This document shows positions 44,689 to 53,454 of a stretch of 64,000 nucleotides of DNA, piece by piece. The position numbers were made by a program, and so were the translations under genes. The notes beneath the pieces were generated by a model. That model ran no database searches. It was not told the origin of the DNA and saw nothing but the letters and a program-made list of their open reading frames with translations. The stretch covers positions 124,001 through 188,000 of the forward strand of contig OZ245029.1 in NCBI GenBank assembly GCA_965223955.1. The letters run 5' to 3'. The number at the start of each line of letters is the position of its first letter. The first letter of the stretch is position 1. This DNA is from Bin75 sp965223955 (GTDB lineage: Bacteria > Nitrospirota > Nitrospiria > Nitrospirales > UBA8639).

Positions 44689-44995
44689 TCTATATATAGT
44701 GCACCGAGGGCAACTCGACAACCTTCAGCTTGAATTTAATGATTTTTTGTCAGTCCGCCGATATGTTAGACATTTGCTAGAAATTAATTCTTTTCACGCC
44801 ATAACCGACAATTCGCTTAGTATCACGCCATCAATTCCCGATATGACAACCGTTTTCCCCTGATCGCCCCCCCAATTTAGGTCCAAGTCGAAAGTAAGGA
44901 AGTGGTGTATTATAGCTTGCCGTGGTGGTTGGGGGAAAGTGGGCTCTTTGCATGGTTTGAGTGCCATGACTATGTACCGCGCCATGTTCAATCCG

Positions 44996-46021
44996 TTAAG
45001 GTCGGCAAGGCTGGCCTTCAAGCGAAACGGCGATAGGCGCTCTCGTGGTAGCTTCCACCACGACGAAGCCCATTTGATAGAGATCCCTGCTTAAACATTT
45101 ATCTTCGGTCAAAGAAGCAGTAACTTCAGCCGATGGGGTCACGCTGTCCGCTAAGACAAGCTCAAATTCCATTCTGCCGTCCAGTTCTATCCCTTTGGCC
45201 TCCAATCCGGATCGCAATTCTGCAGGCTGACTATCGAAGTAACATTGATGGTCCTTTATCGCATGCAAGAGCTTCAGTGCCCACACCCTACACAAAAGAC
45301 TCGAACCATCCGCCATCGTTCCGCCACCGAGCGGGGCGACAGCATTACCCCCAAGGTACGCGGCGTGATTTGTGTTTTTCCGTCTCAGTTCCTGTTTATC
45401 TTCGTCCGTCAATACAGTTCCCTTCACCCCTCGAAGCATGTTGGATTCAATCAATTCCGGCCAATTCGAATGCACGATGTTCAGCAGGTCTTGCCGAACC
45501 CATCCAAGATTCTGCCGGTTTGGGTGCGGCCTGATATCCACAAAATATGCGTGCTCCTGAGTTATAATCGTAAAAAGAACATCAGCCGATCGATTGAGAA
45601 ATCCTCTTTGGCTAAAGTTTTCCTTCTTATGAGGTTGCCTGTTGAGATGAAAGTGGTGCATGCCGAAATCCCATAGAAGACCATCTTTACTCATCCTACC
45701 CGCCGCGTGAACAATTCTCGTGCTCAAAAAGCAATTAACATTTTTGCCTTCTACGAGAAGATGACGAATAAGAAAAACCGCTCCCCAAGCGTCTGCCGCC
45801 GCCTTTCGTTGTTCCATATCGGCTTTGCGCCTGAGCGCGCCTAGAGAATCGTGTATTTCTTCAGAAAAATGAACCTTTCGGGGAATCGGAACGATTCTTC
45901 TATTCAGCATTTCCAGATAGCGTGCTGTAAGACTACGGACATCCAAGGCAGCTTTATAGACGATATTGTGTTCATCGAACTGCCGCTTAATAATGTGTGC
46001 CAGATCAGATTCGAAATTCAT
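44996..46021 (-). CDS. Unrecognised protein, 341 aa
   Basis: I do not recognise this family. It has no signal peptide or membrane helix. Distinctive blocks are FGMHHFHLNRQPHKKENFSQ, then HAYFVDIRPHPNRQNLGWVR, then QDLLNIVHSNWPELIESNML. Together these look like a conserved core with His and Asp residues. A glycine-rich AAYLGGNAVAPLGGGTMADG follows. ATG 46021 with GAGGT six bases upstream is preferred over a TTG at 46033. Surrounded by repeats and defence-type genes, so a mobile or defence role is inferred from context only. Confidence 0.8.
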   Translation of the reverse strand: MNFESDLAHIIKRQFDEHNIVYKAALDVRSLTARYLEMLNRRIVPIPRKVHFSEEIHDSLGALRRKADMEQRKAAADAWGAVFLIRHLLVEGKNVNCFLSTRIVHAAGRMSKDGLLWDFGMHHFHLNRQPHKKENFSQRGFLNRSADVLFTIITQEHAYFVDIRPHPNRQNLGWVRQDLLNIVHSNWPELIESNMLRGVKGTVLTDEDKQELRRKNTNHAAYLGGNAVAPLGGGTMADGSSLLCRVWALKLLHAIKDHQCYFDSQPAELRSGLEAKGIELDGRMEFELVLADSVTPSAEVTASLTEDKCLSRDLYQMGFVVVEATTRAPIAVSLEGQPCRP

Positions 46022-46327
46022 AATGTACCTCAACTACGCATATGCCAGACACCAAGACGCTTTTGCATCAATCCCGCAACAGCAAACTGCCTGACAACGG
46101 ATTCCGCAGCAGCGCGGGGGATTCGACGGCGGATGCGGTGAAGGGGTTCATTCGACAATGTTCCCACTCTTGCAACTGTGACCCTTTCTTCAATTTAGGG
46201 TCCGGGGCGAGAGTGATGGATTGGGTAAATTATATACGCTGTGGTGGTTGTGGAGAAGTGGTTGGGATGGGCGCGCGATAAAGAGGCGTTTATGGGCCTA
46301 TAAAGGGACATTTACGGGCTTATATTT

Positions 46328-46608
46328 GCGGGGTTGCGGCCCCCCCGCACGACGCGGTCCTTTTGTTTCGGCTAAAGGACCCAAAACCATGGGCGCCCGG
46401 GCGTGGCCCTTCGGGTGCCTTTGCCCCGGTCCCGATGGTTTGGGCTGCGGAACTCGCTTTGCTCTGACAGTCCTCGCCTCCATATCAGATTCGGGACCGG
46501 GGCGCTGCCTCGCCTGGAGGCGCCCTGAGGTGGCGCCATGTGATGGCGCGCTACAACTACTCAAGACGAAGGGGGAAGGCCGCATGAGATGCGGCCACTA
46601 CGACTGAA
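46328..46608. repeat. Dispersed repeat R1, copy 2
   Basis: About 280 bases closely related to 50150-50428, ending in GGCCGCATGAGATGCGGCCA, a hairpin. It is preceded by TTTATGGGCCTATAAAGGGA-type sequence also found before copy 1. The gap 46022-46783 otherwise holds no visible gene. Confidence 0.8.
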
Positions 46609-46783
46609 AACACAAGCAAGGCCCTGGATCCCCGATGGGTCGGGGATGAGAGAGAGAGGGGGAAGCTTTTTCTTTTTTGAATGGAATGGAGCGCGTTGTA
46701 GGGGAGGCGGCGGTGCTCGCCGCCGCCCCATTACGCAGTCTGGCTGGACGATCTCGGAACGCACGCTGGGTGCTGGTGATTGA

Positions 46784-46987
46784 TTAGCTCGATCCTCCTT
46801 CTTGTGGTAGACATTCTTCACCTTCATAGATCGGGGCATTCGTCCAGTTCTTCACCAATAGAATCGATAGCAGGCATTCCCGCTTGTGCGGATAGCCCCG
46901 TTTCGAGACGGCAATGGTTTTGTGCGTACTCGTCCGAAAGGCCCAGCGCCATTCCTGTTGTTCGTCCAAATACACACGGTAATGCAT
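46784..46987 (-). CDS. DUF1508 (YegP-like) protein, 67 aa
   Basis: One DUF1508 unit: YRVYLDEQQEWRWAFRTSTH, then KTIAVSKRGYPHKRECLLSI and LLVKNW. E. coli YegP has two such units; single-unit forms are common. The ATG at 46987 has AGGAGAG upstream; a longer frame from 47026 lacks one. Function unknown. It lies between two R1 repeat copies. Confidence 0.78.
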   Translation of the reverse strand: MHYRVYLDEQQEWRWAFRTSTHKTIAVSKRGYPHKRECLLSILLVKNWTNAPIYEGEECLPQEGGSS

Positions 46988-47284
46988 TGAAACTCTCCTG
47001 CGAATTGAATGAGATTGTTGTGACATGGGCTTTCTATTATAATAATTAAATCGTACTTGTCAATACGTATGAAACGGAACGGTTAGTCCAACTCAAACCG
47101 GACTTTTTGGTCAACACATGACGGGGGCACACAACCCGTCGTTCTCTTTTTCTCCTGCGCGTCTGGTGACGCGCCGGGCCGGGCCGGGCTTGCGGTGTTA
47201 GGTCTATTTACCCCCTTCAAAGACTCAGACACAGGCGCTGGATCCCCGATCGGGTCGGGGATGACAGAAGGAGGAGAAGTGCTT

Positions 47285-47516
47285 GCGGGGGTTCGGCCCC
47301 GCACGACGAGATCCTTTTGTTTCGGCTAAAAGACCCAAAACCATGGGCGCCCGGGCGTGGCCCTTCGGGTGCCTTTGCCCCGGTCCCGAAAGGTTTGGGC
47401 TGCGGAACTCGCTTCGCTCAGACAGTCCTCGCCTCCATATCGGCTTTAGGGCGGGGCGTGGGGGCGTCTGCGGGGGACCGGAAGAAGGCGGCATTAGATG
47501 CCGCCACTACGACTGA
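47285..47516. repeat. Dispersed repeat R1, copy 3
   Basis: Copy of the R1 block, shortened in its second half, preceded at 47231-47263 by an R2 unit (GGATCCCCGATCGGGTCGGG). The gap 46988-47673 contains only these repeats and another R2 unit near 47565-47590. Confidence 0.78.
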
Positions 47517-47673
47517 AGGAGGATAGGGGGAGAAGCCTACGACTGAAAACAAAAGCAGGGGCCTGGATCCCCGATCAGGTCGGGGAGGACAGAAGCGGAA
47601 AAGCAGGAAGGTTAGAAGAAAAGGCGCGGTAAGGCTTTCAAGGCCTTATTCACCGGTTGTGGTCACGCCTGAC

Positions 47674-48723
47674 TCAGGTGTGCAGGGGGTCGATCCACTT
47701 CTTCTGTGACAGTACATCGACTGCAAGCGCAATTTGACGCTGGGAAAATTGCTTCTTCCGGTCATTCCAGGCGTAGGTGCGTTGCACGACGTCATCCAGG
47801 GTTTTGGCTTGTTCTTTGCTGGTGAGCCAGTGGACCGTGGACAGCAGTTCCAGGCCGAATGAAGACTCGAACCCTTCGATGAGCTCAACGACTTGATTGA
47901 AACGTTGGTGCGTTTCCGGGTGGCTTGCGAGAAAGGTGTTCGCGTCTTCAACGGCACCCGGCACCAGTTCCAATTGCTTGTCAGGCGCATCACCGCCGTC
48001 GGCGTAACCGGAGATGAAATGGCCTTCAATTGTGTGCAGAACGTGCCGCAGATTCTCGGCATACGGTCCATACGGTGCCTTTTGATATTTGAGCTGTAAC
48101 CGCTCGCCAGCCTCCTGCATGAAATACATGAGCTTGTGGACTTCCAGTAGCGTCACGAACGGGTCCAGCAGGCCCAAAAGATAGCGATCCATCAGCCCGA
48201 TCAGCGCCGCGCGCGCTGCCGTTATTTTCGGAACGGTACTTGAACGGTTGGCTCGTTCGTCCACCGGTCCACCGCCCGGCTCGAATATCACCACCTTGAC
48301 GTCTTCGTATTCCTTCAGAGCTGTCTCTAAACGGGCACGCACCTCCGGCCAGTGCAAGCCACCCAGCCCGCTTCCGAGCGGCGGGATGGCAATCGAATGG
48401 ATGCCGTACGAACGGATCTCCTTTGTCAATGATGCCAAACCGGATTCAATGTCCTCGAGGCGACTCTTGCCGCGCCAATGCCGCTTGGTCGGGAAGTTGA
48501 TGATGTAGCGTGGAAAAACCGTTTCGCCCGTCTCGTACACGAACACATGCCCAGGTTGCATCTCATTGCGTTCACAGCGGGCAACGTAGGCGTTGAAGTT
48601 CCCGGGGAAGGCTTTTTTAAATTGAAGCGCGACGCCGCGCCCCATGACACCCACGCAGTTGACGCTATTGACCAGGGCTTCGGCTTCTTCGGCAAGAATA
48701 TCGCCAGTCTTGTATTCGATCAT
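47674..48723 (-). CDS. darG: DarG-type macrodomain antitoxin, 349 aa
   Basis: The N-terminal macrodomain (about 1-150) removes ADP-ribose from DNA. It shows EYKTGDILAEEAEALVNSVN, VGVMGRGVALQFKKAFPGNF and IAIPPLGSGLGGLHWPEVRA, all DarG hallmarks. The C-terminal domain (about 175-349, with LLEVHKLMYFMQEAGERLQL and YQKAPYGPYAENLRH) binds and inhibits DarT. It follows darT after 21 bases on the same strand, the standard toxin-then-antitoxin order for this system. Confidence 0.92.
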   Translation of the reverse strand: MIEYKTGDILAEEAEALVNSVNCVGVMGRGVALQFKKAFPGNFNAYVARCERNEMQPGHVFVYETGETVFPRYIINFPTKRHWRGKSRLEDIESGLASLTKEIRSYGIHSIAIPPLGSGLGGLHWPEVRARLETALKEYEDVKVVIFEPGGGPVDERANRSSTVPKITAARAALIGLMDRYLLGLLDPFVTLLEVHKLMYFMQEAGERLQLKYQKAPYGPYAENLRHVLHTIEGHFISGYADGGDAPDKQLELVPGAVEDANTFLASHPETHQRFNQVVELIEGFESSFGLELLSTVHWLTSKEQAKTLDDVVQRTYAWNDRKKQFSQRQIALAVDVLSQKKWIDPLHT

Positions 48724-48744
48724 TGTCGGGCACCTTTCCCGAGA

Positions 48745-49389
48745 TCAGTAATACCAGTCCGGCATGACTTCAACGGATGGGCGATGGCGCGCGCCATGCA
48801 ACGCACGCAACACTTTAGCATAAATCTCTTTTGAATTAACACCGACTCGCGACACCATCTCCCACGGGAATGCGGCCTCAAGCATGAATTCCGCCTGCTT
48901 GCCATCCTTACAGCCTTGCCAGTCTTTGGCATGCACGGCGTCCCAGTCGACCTTGTCCAGGTCGGCGAGGTCGGAATAATCGTCAAAGAACAGCGAGCCG
49001 GCATTTGAGGTCGTAAATGCCCAGCGCCACTTGTTTCGTTCGGCCCACGCCACAGTCTGCTGCAAGTCTGCTTCCAGATGCACAATCGGGTCTTGTCCAT
49101 CTCGATAGTCCAATTCGGGATGGTTTGCCTTGTAGATGACGTAGAGCATGACGGAGCGCGGGCAGAAATAGAACGGCACGCAATCGCCCACGCACACGTC
49201 TGGATGGCTATGCAGGGCATTCGTGAGACGCCGCTCTTTGATGCTGTTCATGCCGATCGGCGTGCCGCTTGGTGAGCGCGTTGCCATCTTTGCGTCGCAC
49301 CAGAGACAGTCGTCTGCCACGATGGAGGCGAGCCGGTCTATATGGACGATGTGGTAGATCTTCGGCTCGTCGGGGGCCGGTTTGGTCAC
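48745..49389 (-). CDS. darT: DarT-type ssDNA thymidine ADP-ribosyltransferase toxin, 214 aa
   Basis: DarT attaches ADP-ribose to thymidine in single-stranded DNA using NAD. This blocks replication and gives anti-phage protection in some hosts. Family features: KIYHIVHIDRLASIVADDCL with the NAD-binding His13, the KERR segment near residue 51, CVPFYFCPRSVMLYVIYKAN, and the catalytic Glu167 in GKQAEFMLEAAFPWE. Full length and apparently intact. Partnered with darG directly downstream. Confidence 0.93.
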   Translation of the reverse strand: MTKPAPDEPKIYHIVHIDRLASIVADDCLWCDAKMATRSPSGTPIGMNSIKERRLTNALHSHPDVCVGDCVPFYFCPRSVMLYVIYKANHPELDYRDGQDPIVHLEADLQQTVAWAERNKWRWAFTTSNAGSLFFDDYSDLADLDKVDWDAVHAKDWQGCKDGKQAEFMLEAAFPWEMVSRVGVNSKEIYAKVLRALHGARHRPSVEVMPDWYY

Positions 49390-50039
49390 GTTTCAGATTC
49401 TCCAGACTGCTTGGCAGCCCACACCGGAAGGGGTACCCGGAAGCGTATGAACGGCAAATGAATATGGGTTCCATTCCATCAAGAATGGTCCTTCGTTCGA
49501 AGAATCACGTGAATAAGCGCAAACAGTCGATGGAAGAGATAATCGACATGCTCGCTCCTGGTGAGGCGTTCCTGGTTTGTCTCGGAATGGCGTATTTGGA
49601 GACTATTTCCAATGCTTGTCAGTTCCTTGGCCTCCTGCTCCAGGGCTTTTCTGAATTTCGAAGGCAGATCCAAATTGCAGTAGCTTTCTTGCTTGATAAA
49701 AAAAGCTCACGCTTCATCGTGACGTAGCTCAGTGATAGCGCGACTCTTGCGCCCACCCTTTATGCGTTTATGCTTAGCCATCAGAGCAGGCCATCCCAAT
49801 GCTTTTCAATTCCGTCATTCTTATTTTGTCAAAACAAGCTTCAGTAGGAGCACAGCGCACAGGGCGTCGAGAGATGTTTCAACCGCAGACGCCAGTTTCG
49901 TGTTCATTCGTGTCATGCCTGCCTATGTTCTCTTATTCGTTGTCAGAATGCCAGAGAAAGGGCGACCTGCTGCAAGTTAATGGACATTTTCGCTACGTTT
50001 ACGGGGCTATAAATGGACGTTTATGGCCCTATGACGACA
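49390..50039. other. Gene-poor spacer upstream of darT
   Basis: No supported gene. A minus-strand open frame of 64 codons (49479-49673, TTG start) and overlapping plus-strand frames lack ribosome-binding sites and recognisable motifs. The darT promoter should lie in its left part. Repeat-derived sequence (GGACGTTTATGGCCCTATGA) appears from about 49980. Confidence 0.4.
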
Positions 50040-50135
50040 CTGGATCCTTTCCTTGACTGGATCCATTCCTTGATTGGATCCCCGATCAGGTCGGGGACAG
50101 GCGTCGGGGACAAGCGTCGAGGATGACAGAGGGGG
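50040..50135. repeat. Dispersed repeat R2 (GGATCC...GGTCGGGGACA)
   Basis: A unit built of repeated GGATCC blocks, then CCCCGATCAGGTCGGGGACA, then GTCGAGGATGACAGAGGGGG. Close copies lie at 54484-54553, 55793-55878 and 63595-63684; shorter ones are at 46623, 47231, 47565, 54735 and 24537. Confidence 0.75.
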
Positions 50136-50149
50136 AAAAGCAGATTCTT

Positions 50150-50428
50150 GCGGGGTTGCGGCCCCGCGCGACGCGGTCCTTTTGTTTCGGCAAAAGGACC
50201 CAAAACCATGGGCGCCCAGGCGTGGCCCTTCGGGGGCCTTTGCCCCGGTCCCGCAGGTTTGGGCTGCGGAACTCGCTTCGCTCAGACAGTCCTCGCCTCC
50301 ATACATCAGCTTCGGGACCGGGGCGCAGCCTCGCCCGCAGGCGCCCTGGATATGGCGCCATGGGATGGCGCGCTACAACTACCAGAGACGAAGGGGGAAG
50401 GCCGCATGAGATGCGGCCACTACGACTA
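50150..50428. repeat. Dispersed repeat R1, copy 4
   Basis: One of the most complete copies, from GCGGGGTTGCGGCCCCGCGC to the GGCCGCATGAGATGCGGCCA hairpin. An R2 unit abuts each end, so the two families travel together. Confidence 0.8.
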
Positions 50429-50467
50429 CTAACTGCAACGACTCTGGATCCTCGATTACTAACGTCG

Positions 50468-50603
50468 AGGATGACAGAGGGGGAAAAACGAGGATGACAG
50501 AGGGAGGAGGGCGAGGATGACAGAGGGGGAAAAACGGGGATGACAGAGGGGGAGAAGCGGGAATGACGGAGGGGGAGAAGCGGGAATGACGGAGAGGAAA
50601 GAC
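50468..50603. repeat. Short tandem array of a GAGGATGACAGAGGGGGA-like unit
   Basis: About six units of 19-23 bases, drifting from GAGGATGACAGAGGGGGAAA to GGGAATGACGGAGGGGGAGA. It is an amplified tail of repeat R2. It lies 170 bases ahead of the metal transporter start. Confidence 0.7.
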
Positions 50604-50776
50604 GGGGCTGTGCTGGGGTTCTTCCGGGGCTGCCATTCCTTTTGCCTGCATTCTCCGGTACAATCCTTTTTCAGCAACCATTCCGAGGGCCGGGGGCTGT
50701 CCTTGCTCTGATCGGGGATTTCTTTGGGGAGTCGGGGACATGTTCTGATTTATGGTTTGTTCAAGGATGTGTTTTC

Positions 50777-51766
50777 TTGGATGTGAATTCCAACGACGAC
50801 AGTCTTCGTGGCGATAGCCAACAGCATGATCACGGCGGGGGGGATCGTTCCCGTGGGTTGCGGGGGGCGGGCAAGCGCAGTTTGGTCTCCGCTTTTGTCC
50901 TGATTGCCGGGTTTATGTTCGTCGAGGTCATCGGCGGCATTCTGTCCGGCAGTCTGGCGTTGCTTGCCGACGCGGGACACATGCTGACCGATGCGGCCTC
51001 CATCGCCCTTGCGCTGGTCGCCATGCAGTTCGCCACTCGGCGCGCTTCAGCGGAACGCACCTTCGGCTATCATCGTCTTGAGATCCTGGCCGCCTTGCTG
51101 AATGTGTTCGCGCTCTGGCTGATCACCGGATGGGTGTGGTTCGAAGCGTACCACCGCTTCATGGACGTGCCCGAGGTGCAAGGCGGGCTGATGCTGACCG
51201 TCGGCGTGATCGGTCTGTTCGTCAATATCGGGGCGGCCTGGATCCTTCACGGTTCCGCCGGGCATAGCGTCAACGTCGAGGGCGCCTTTCGGCACGTCAT
51301 GGCCGACCTGTTGGGGTCCGTCGGCGTCGTCATTTCAGGCACCCTCATCTGGGCCTTCGGGTGGATACTGGCCGATCCCATTATCAGCGTGGGGATCGGC
51401 ATCCTGATCCTCGCCAGTACCTGGCGTCTGCTGGCCAAGGTGGTCCACGTGCTGATCGAGGGTACCCCCGAACATCTTGACGTGTATCGCCTGTGCAGCA
51501 GGATGAAAGAGGTGGAAGGCGTGTCCCTGATCCACGATTTCCACGTCTGGACCATCGCGCCGCATTATGAAGCGCTGACCGCGCACGTGCTCATCAATCC
51601 CGATTATCAGGGCGACCTCGACGCCTTGCGCCGCCGCCTGCGGGAGATTGCCTCCCATGAGTTCGGGATCGGCCACATTACGCTTCAGTTGGAAACCTCG
51701 CAGAAAGGATGCACCGAAGATCACCACGTCGACTATCTACTCGCCCATGGGCGTCCGGTCGACTGA
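50777..51766 (+). CDS. Cation diffusion facilitator (CzcD/ZitB-like zinc exporter), 329 aa
   Basis: Exports Zn2+ or related divalent metals in exchange for protons. Six membrane helices are predicted (about residues 35-215). Metal sites are LLADAGHMLTDAAS in helix 2 and GAFRHVMADLLGS in helix 5. The N-terminus has a His-rich QQHDHGGG and the cytoplasmic C-terminal domain ends with EDHHVDYLLAH. No in-frame ATG fits. TTG 50777 has AAGGA nine bases upstream, and GTG 50783 is the alternative. It is followed after 14 bases by a ZIP-family gene. Confidence 0.87.
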   Translation: MDVNSNDDSLRGDSQQHDHGGGDRSRGLRGAGKRSLVSAFVLIAGFMFVEVIGGILSGSLALLADAGHMLTDAASIALALVAMQFATRRASAERTFGYHRLEILAALLNVFALWLITGWVWFEAYHRFMDVPEVQGGLMLTVGVIGLFVNIGAAWILHGSAGHSVNVEGAFRHVMADLLGSVGVVISGTLIWAFGWILADPIISVGIGILILASTWRLLAKVVHVLIEGTPEHLDVYRLCSRMKEVEGVSLIHDFHVWTIAPHYEALTAHVLINPDYQGDLDALRRRLREIASHEFGIGHITLQLETSQKGCTEDHHVDYLLAHGRPVD

Positions 51767-51780
51767 ACGTGTGAGCCATC

Positions 51781-52629
51781 ATGGAACATGCTGATTCTCT
51801 GCTGCTGCTGACGGGGTACTCCGTCGCCATCATCGCCATGTCGCTGTTCGGGGGATGGCTGCCGTCCGTCTTCCGGATGACGCACACCCGCACCCAGATG
51901 GTGACGAGTTTTGTGGCGGGCGTGATTCTGTGCGTCTCCCTGTATTATCTCCTCCCCCACGGGATGACGGAGATTCCCGGCGAACACGCCATCGAAACGG
52001 CCATGGGGTGGATGATGGTGGGTATCATCCTGATGGTGGTGTTGTTGCGCGTCTTCTCCTTTCACCAGCATGACTTCAGCCATGAAGACGACGAGACTCA
52101 CGATGATCACCACCAGGGCAATGCCATGGTGCATCCGATGAGTTGGGGCGGGATCGCTCTGGGCCTGGGACTGCACACCGTGACGGAAGGGCTGACGTTG
52201 GGGACCAGCGTCCGGGCCGGCGCGTCCGACGGCACGATCGGGGCGTTGAGCCTCAGTGTGTTCCTGGCGATTTTGTTCCACAAGCCCCTCGATGCACTCT
52301 CCATTATCGGCACGATGCGGGCCGCGGGGTTCAGTGAGCGCCTGCGCATGTTGGCCAATATCGTCTTTTCCCTGATCTGCCCGGCGGCGGCGTTTTTGAC
52401 GTTCTGGGGCGTGGGACTGGTTGGCCAGTGGGAGGATTACGTGGTTGGTTCCGCGCTGGCGTTTGCGGCCGGCGCGTTACTGTGTATTGCCCTGAGCGAC
52501 CTGCTCCCGGAAGTTCATTTCCACAGTCATGATCGCACCAAGCTCACCCTCTCCTTCTTCGCGGGAATCGGCCTCGCCTATATGCTTCGCTATCTCGAAC
52601 CCTCCGGGATCCATGGGTTCGGCGGGTAG
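51781..52629 (+). CDS. ZIP family metal transporter, 282 aa
   Basis: Eight hydrophobic segments with the ZIP metal motifs: GLGLHTVTEGLTLGTSV in helix 4 and AILFHKPLDALSII in helix 5. A His/Asp-rich cytoplasmic loop (HQHDFSHEDDETHDDHHQGN) lies between helices 3 and 4. ZIP proteins usually import zinc or iron, so its pairing with a CDF exporter 14 bases upstream suggests one transcript for metal balance. The usual HEXPH-like HEIP is HKP here, which may alter specificity. Confidence 0.87.
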   Translation: MEHADSLLLLTGYSVAIIAMSLFGGWLPSVFRMTHTRTQMVTSFVAGVILCVSLYYLLPHGMTEIPGEHAIETAMGWMMVGIILMVVLLRVFSFHQHDFSHEDDETHDDHHQGNAMVHPMSWGGIALGLGLHTVTEGLTLGTSVRAGASDGTIGALSLSVFLAILFHKPLDALSIIGTMRAAGFSERLRMLANIVFSLICPAAAFLTFWGVGLVGQWEDYVVGSALAFAAGALLCIALSDLLPEVHFHSHDRTKLTLSFFAGIGLAYMLRYLEPSGIHGFGG

Positions 52630-52694
52630 CAGGCACGGCTGCCTGCGAGTCGGGACGGTATGCCCAACACAGGAGACACAGCAGGAAACGTGCT

Positions 52695-53123
52695 TCAGGT
52701 GGTTTCGTCGCGGCGGGCGAAGGAGCGTGTTCGTCGATCCCAGACCATGCCGGTCTGTTCCTTGGCGCTGAAGCCGAGAGTTTCGTAGAACGTTTCCTTG
52801 CCGCGAGTACAGAGCCAGAAGAGTTCGACGCGTTGGAGGGCCGGATGGTTCAGGATCCGGTGAATGATTTCCGTCCCTACGTCCTGTCCCTGGTACGCCG
52901 AATCCACAATGACGTCCCAGATGGAGGCGCGATACACGTAATCGGTCAGGACCCGCCCGCACCCGATTACCCGGCGGTCGTCCCACGCCGTGATGAACAG
53001 GTCGGTCTGCCGGACCATGGATGTCGTCTCGGCTACGGTCCTTCCACGAGCCCAGGGCGATTGCTCGAACAGGGGTAACAAGGCGGCGGGGTCAAAATCC
53101 TTATGGTCGGCATAGGTAATCAT
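52695..53123 (-). CDS. GNAT family N-acetyltransferase, 142 aa
   Basis: A compact GNAT fold: TDLFITAWDDRRVIGCGRVL (strands 2-3), then the acetyl-CoA loop DVIVDSAYQGQDVGTEIIHR, with QDVG in place of RGxG, and FYETLGFSAKEQTGMVW at the C-terminus. The acceptor substrate is unknown. It is convergent with the ZIP gene and not linked to any antitoxin, so a toxin role is unlikely. Confidence 0.85.
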   Translation of the reverse strand: MITYADHKDFDPAALLPLFEQSPWARGRTVAETTSMVRQTDLFITAWDDRRVIGCGRVLTDYVYRASIWDVIVDSAYQGQDVGTEIIHRILNHPALQRVELFWLCTRGKETFYETLGFSAKEQTGMVWDRRTRSFARRDETT

Positions 53124-53239
53124 GTAGAGAAGGGCAGCCCATTTGTATTACACTAAATTGCTCGTCATTGCCAAGAGGCGGCCGAACACCCGTCAATGCT
53201 CGAGGGTTTGTCAATACCCTATCAGCCGGGAACACCATC

Positions 53240-53419
53240 ATGCCGATGCTCGTCAGAAAATGTCCGAAATGTGCAAAACTGTTCTGGGCCAAAGAACAGG
53301 ATATTGTCTATTCAGACAAGGACACCCTGCGGGTCACCTGTACGCACTGCCAACAAGTGCTGCGCATCTCGCTCGTGACCGAAGGCGTCAATGCCGGCGC
53401 GCCAAAGATGGGCCATTAA
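53240..53419 (+). CDS. Small zinc-ribbon protein, 59 aa
   Basis: Two Cys pairs, CPKC near the N-terminus (residues 8-11) and CTHC about 25 residues later, make a zinc-ribbon or rubredoxin-like knuckle (VRKCPKCAKLFWAKEQ and LRVTCTHCQQVLRI). The ribosome-binding site is weak. The start at 53240 is the first ATG that gives this compact domain. Function unknown; it ends 35 bases before the esterase gene and may be co-transcribed. Confidence 0.68.
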   Translation: MPMLVRKCPKCAKLFWAKEQDIVYSDKDTLRVTCTHCQQVLRISLVTEGVNAGAPKMGH

Positions 53420-53454
53420 GCCCGGCCTTTTGGATTGCCCAAGAATCGATTCCG

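Noticed and set aside
44794..45021. 75-codon minus-strand frame overlapping the end of the unknown 341-aa gene
   Set aside because: No ribosome-binding site and no motif; the overlap with a better-supported gene makes it unlikely.
49479..49673. Minus-strand frame of 64 codons with coiled-coil-like composition
   Set aside because: TTG start, no ribosome-binding site and no family resemblance; the opposite strand is equally open.
49722..49754. tRNA-like string GTAGCTCAGTGATAGCGCG
   Set aside because: It resembles a D arm, but no anticodon arm, T arm or acceptor pairing follows.
53143..53454. Upstream extension of the esterase frame
   Set aside because: The conserved hydrolase begins at 53455; the upstream 104 codons overlap the zinc-ribbon gene in another frame and show no signal peptide or homology.
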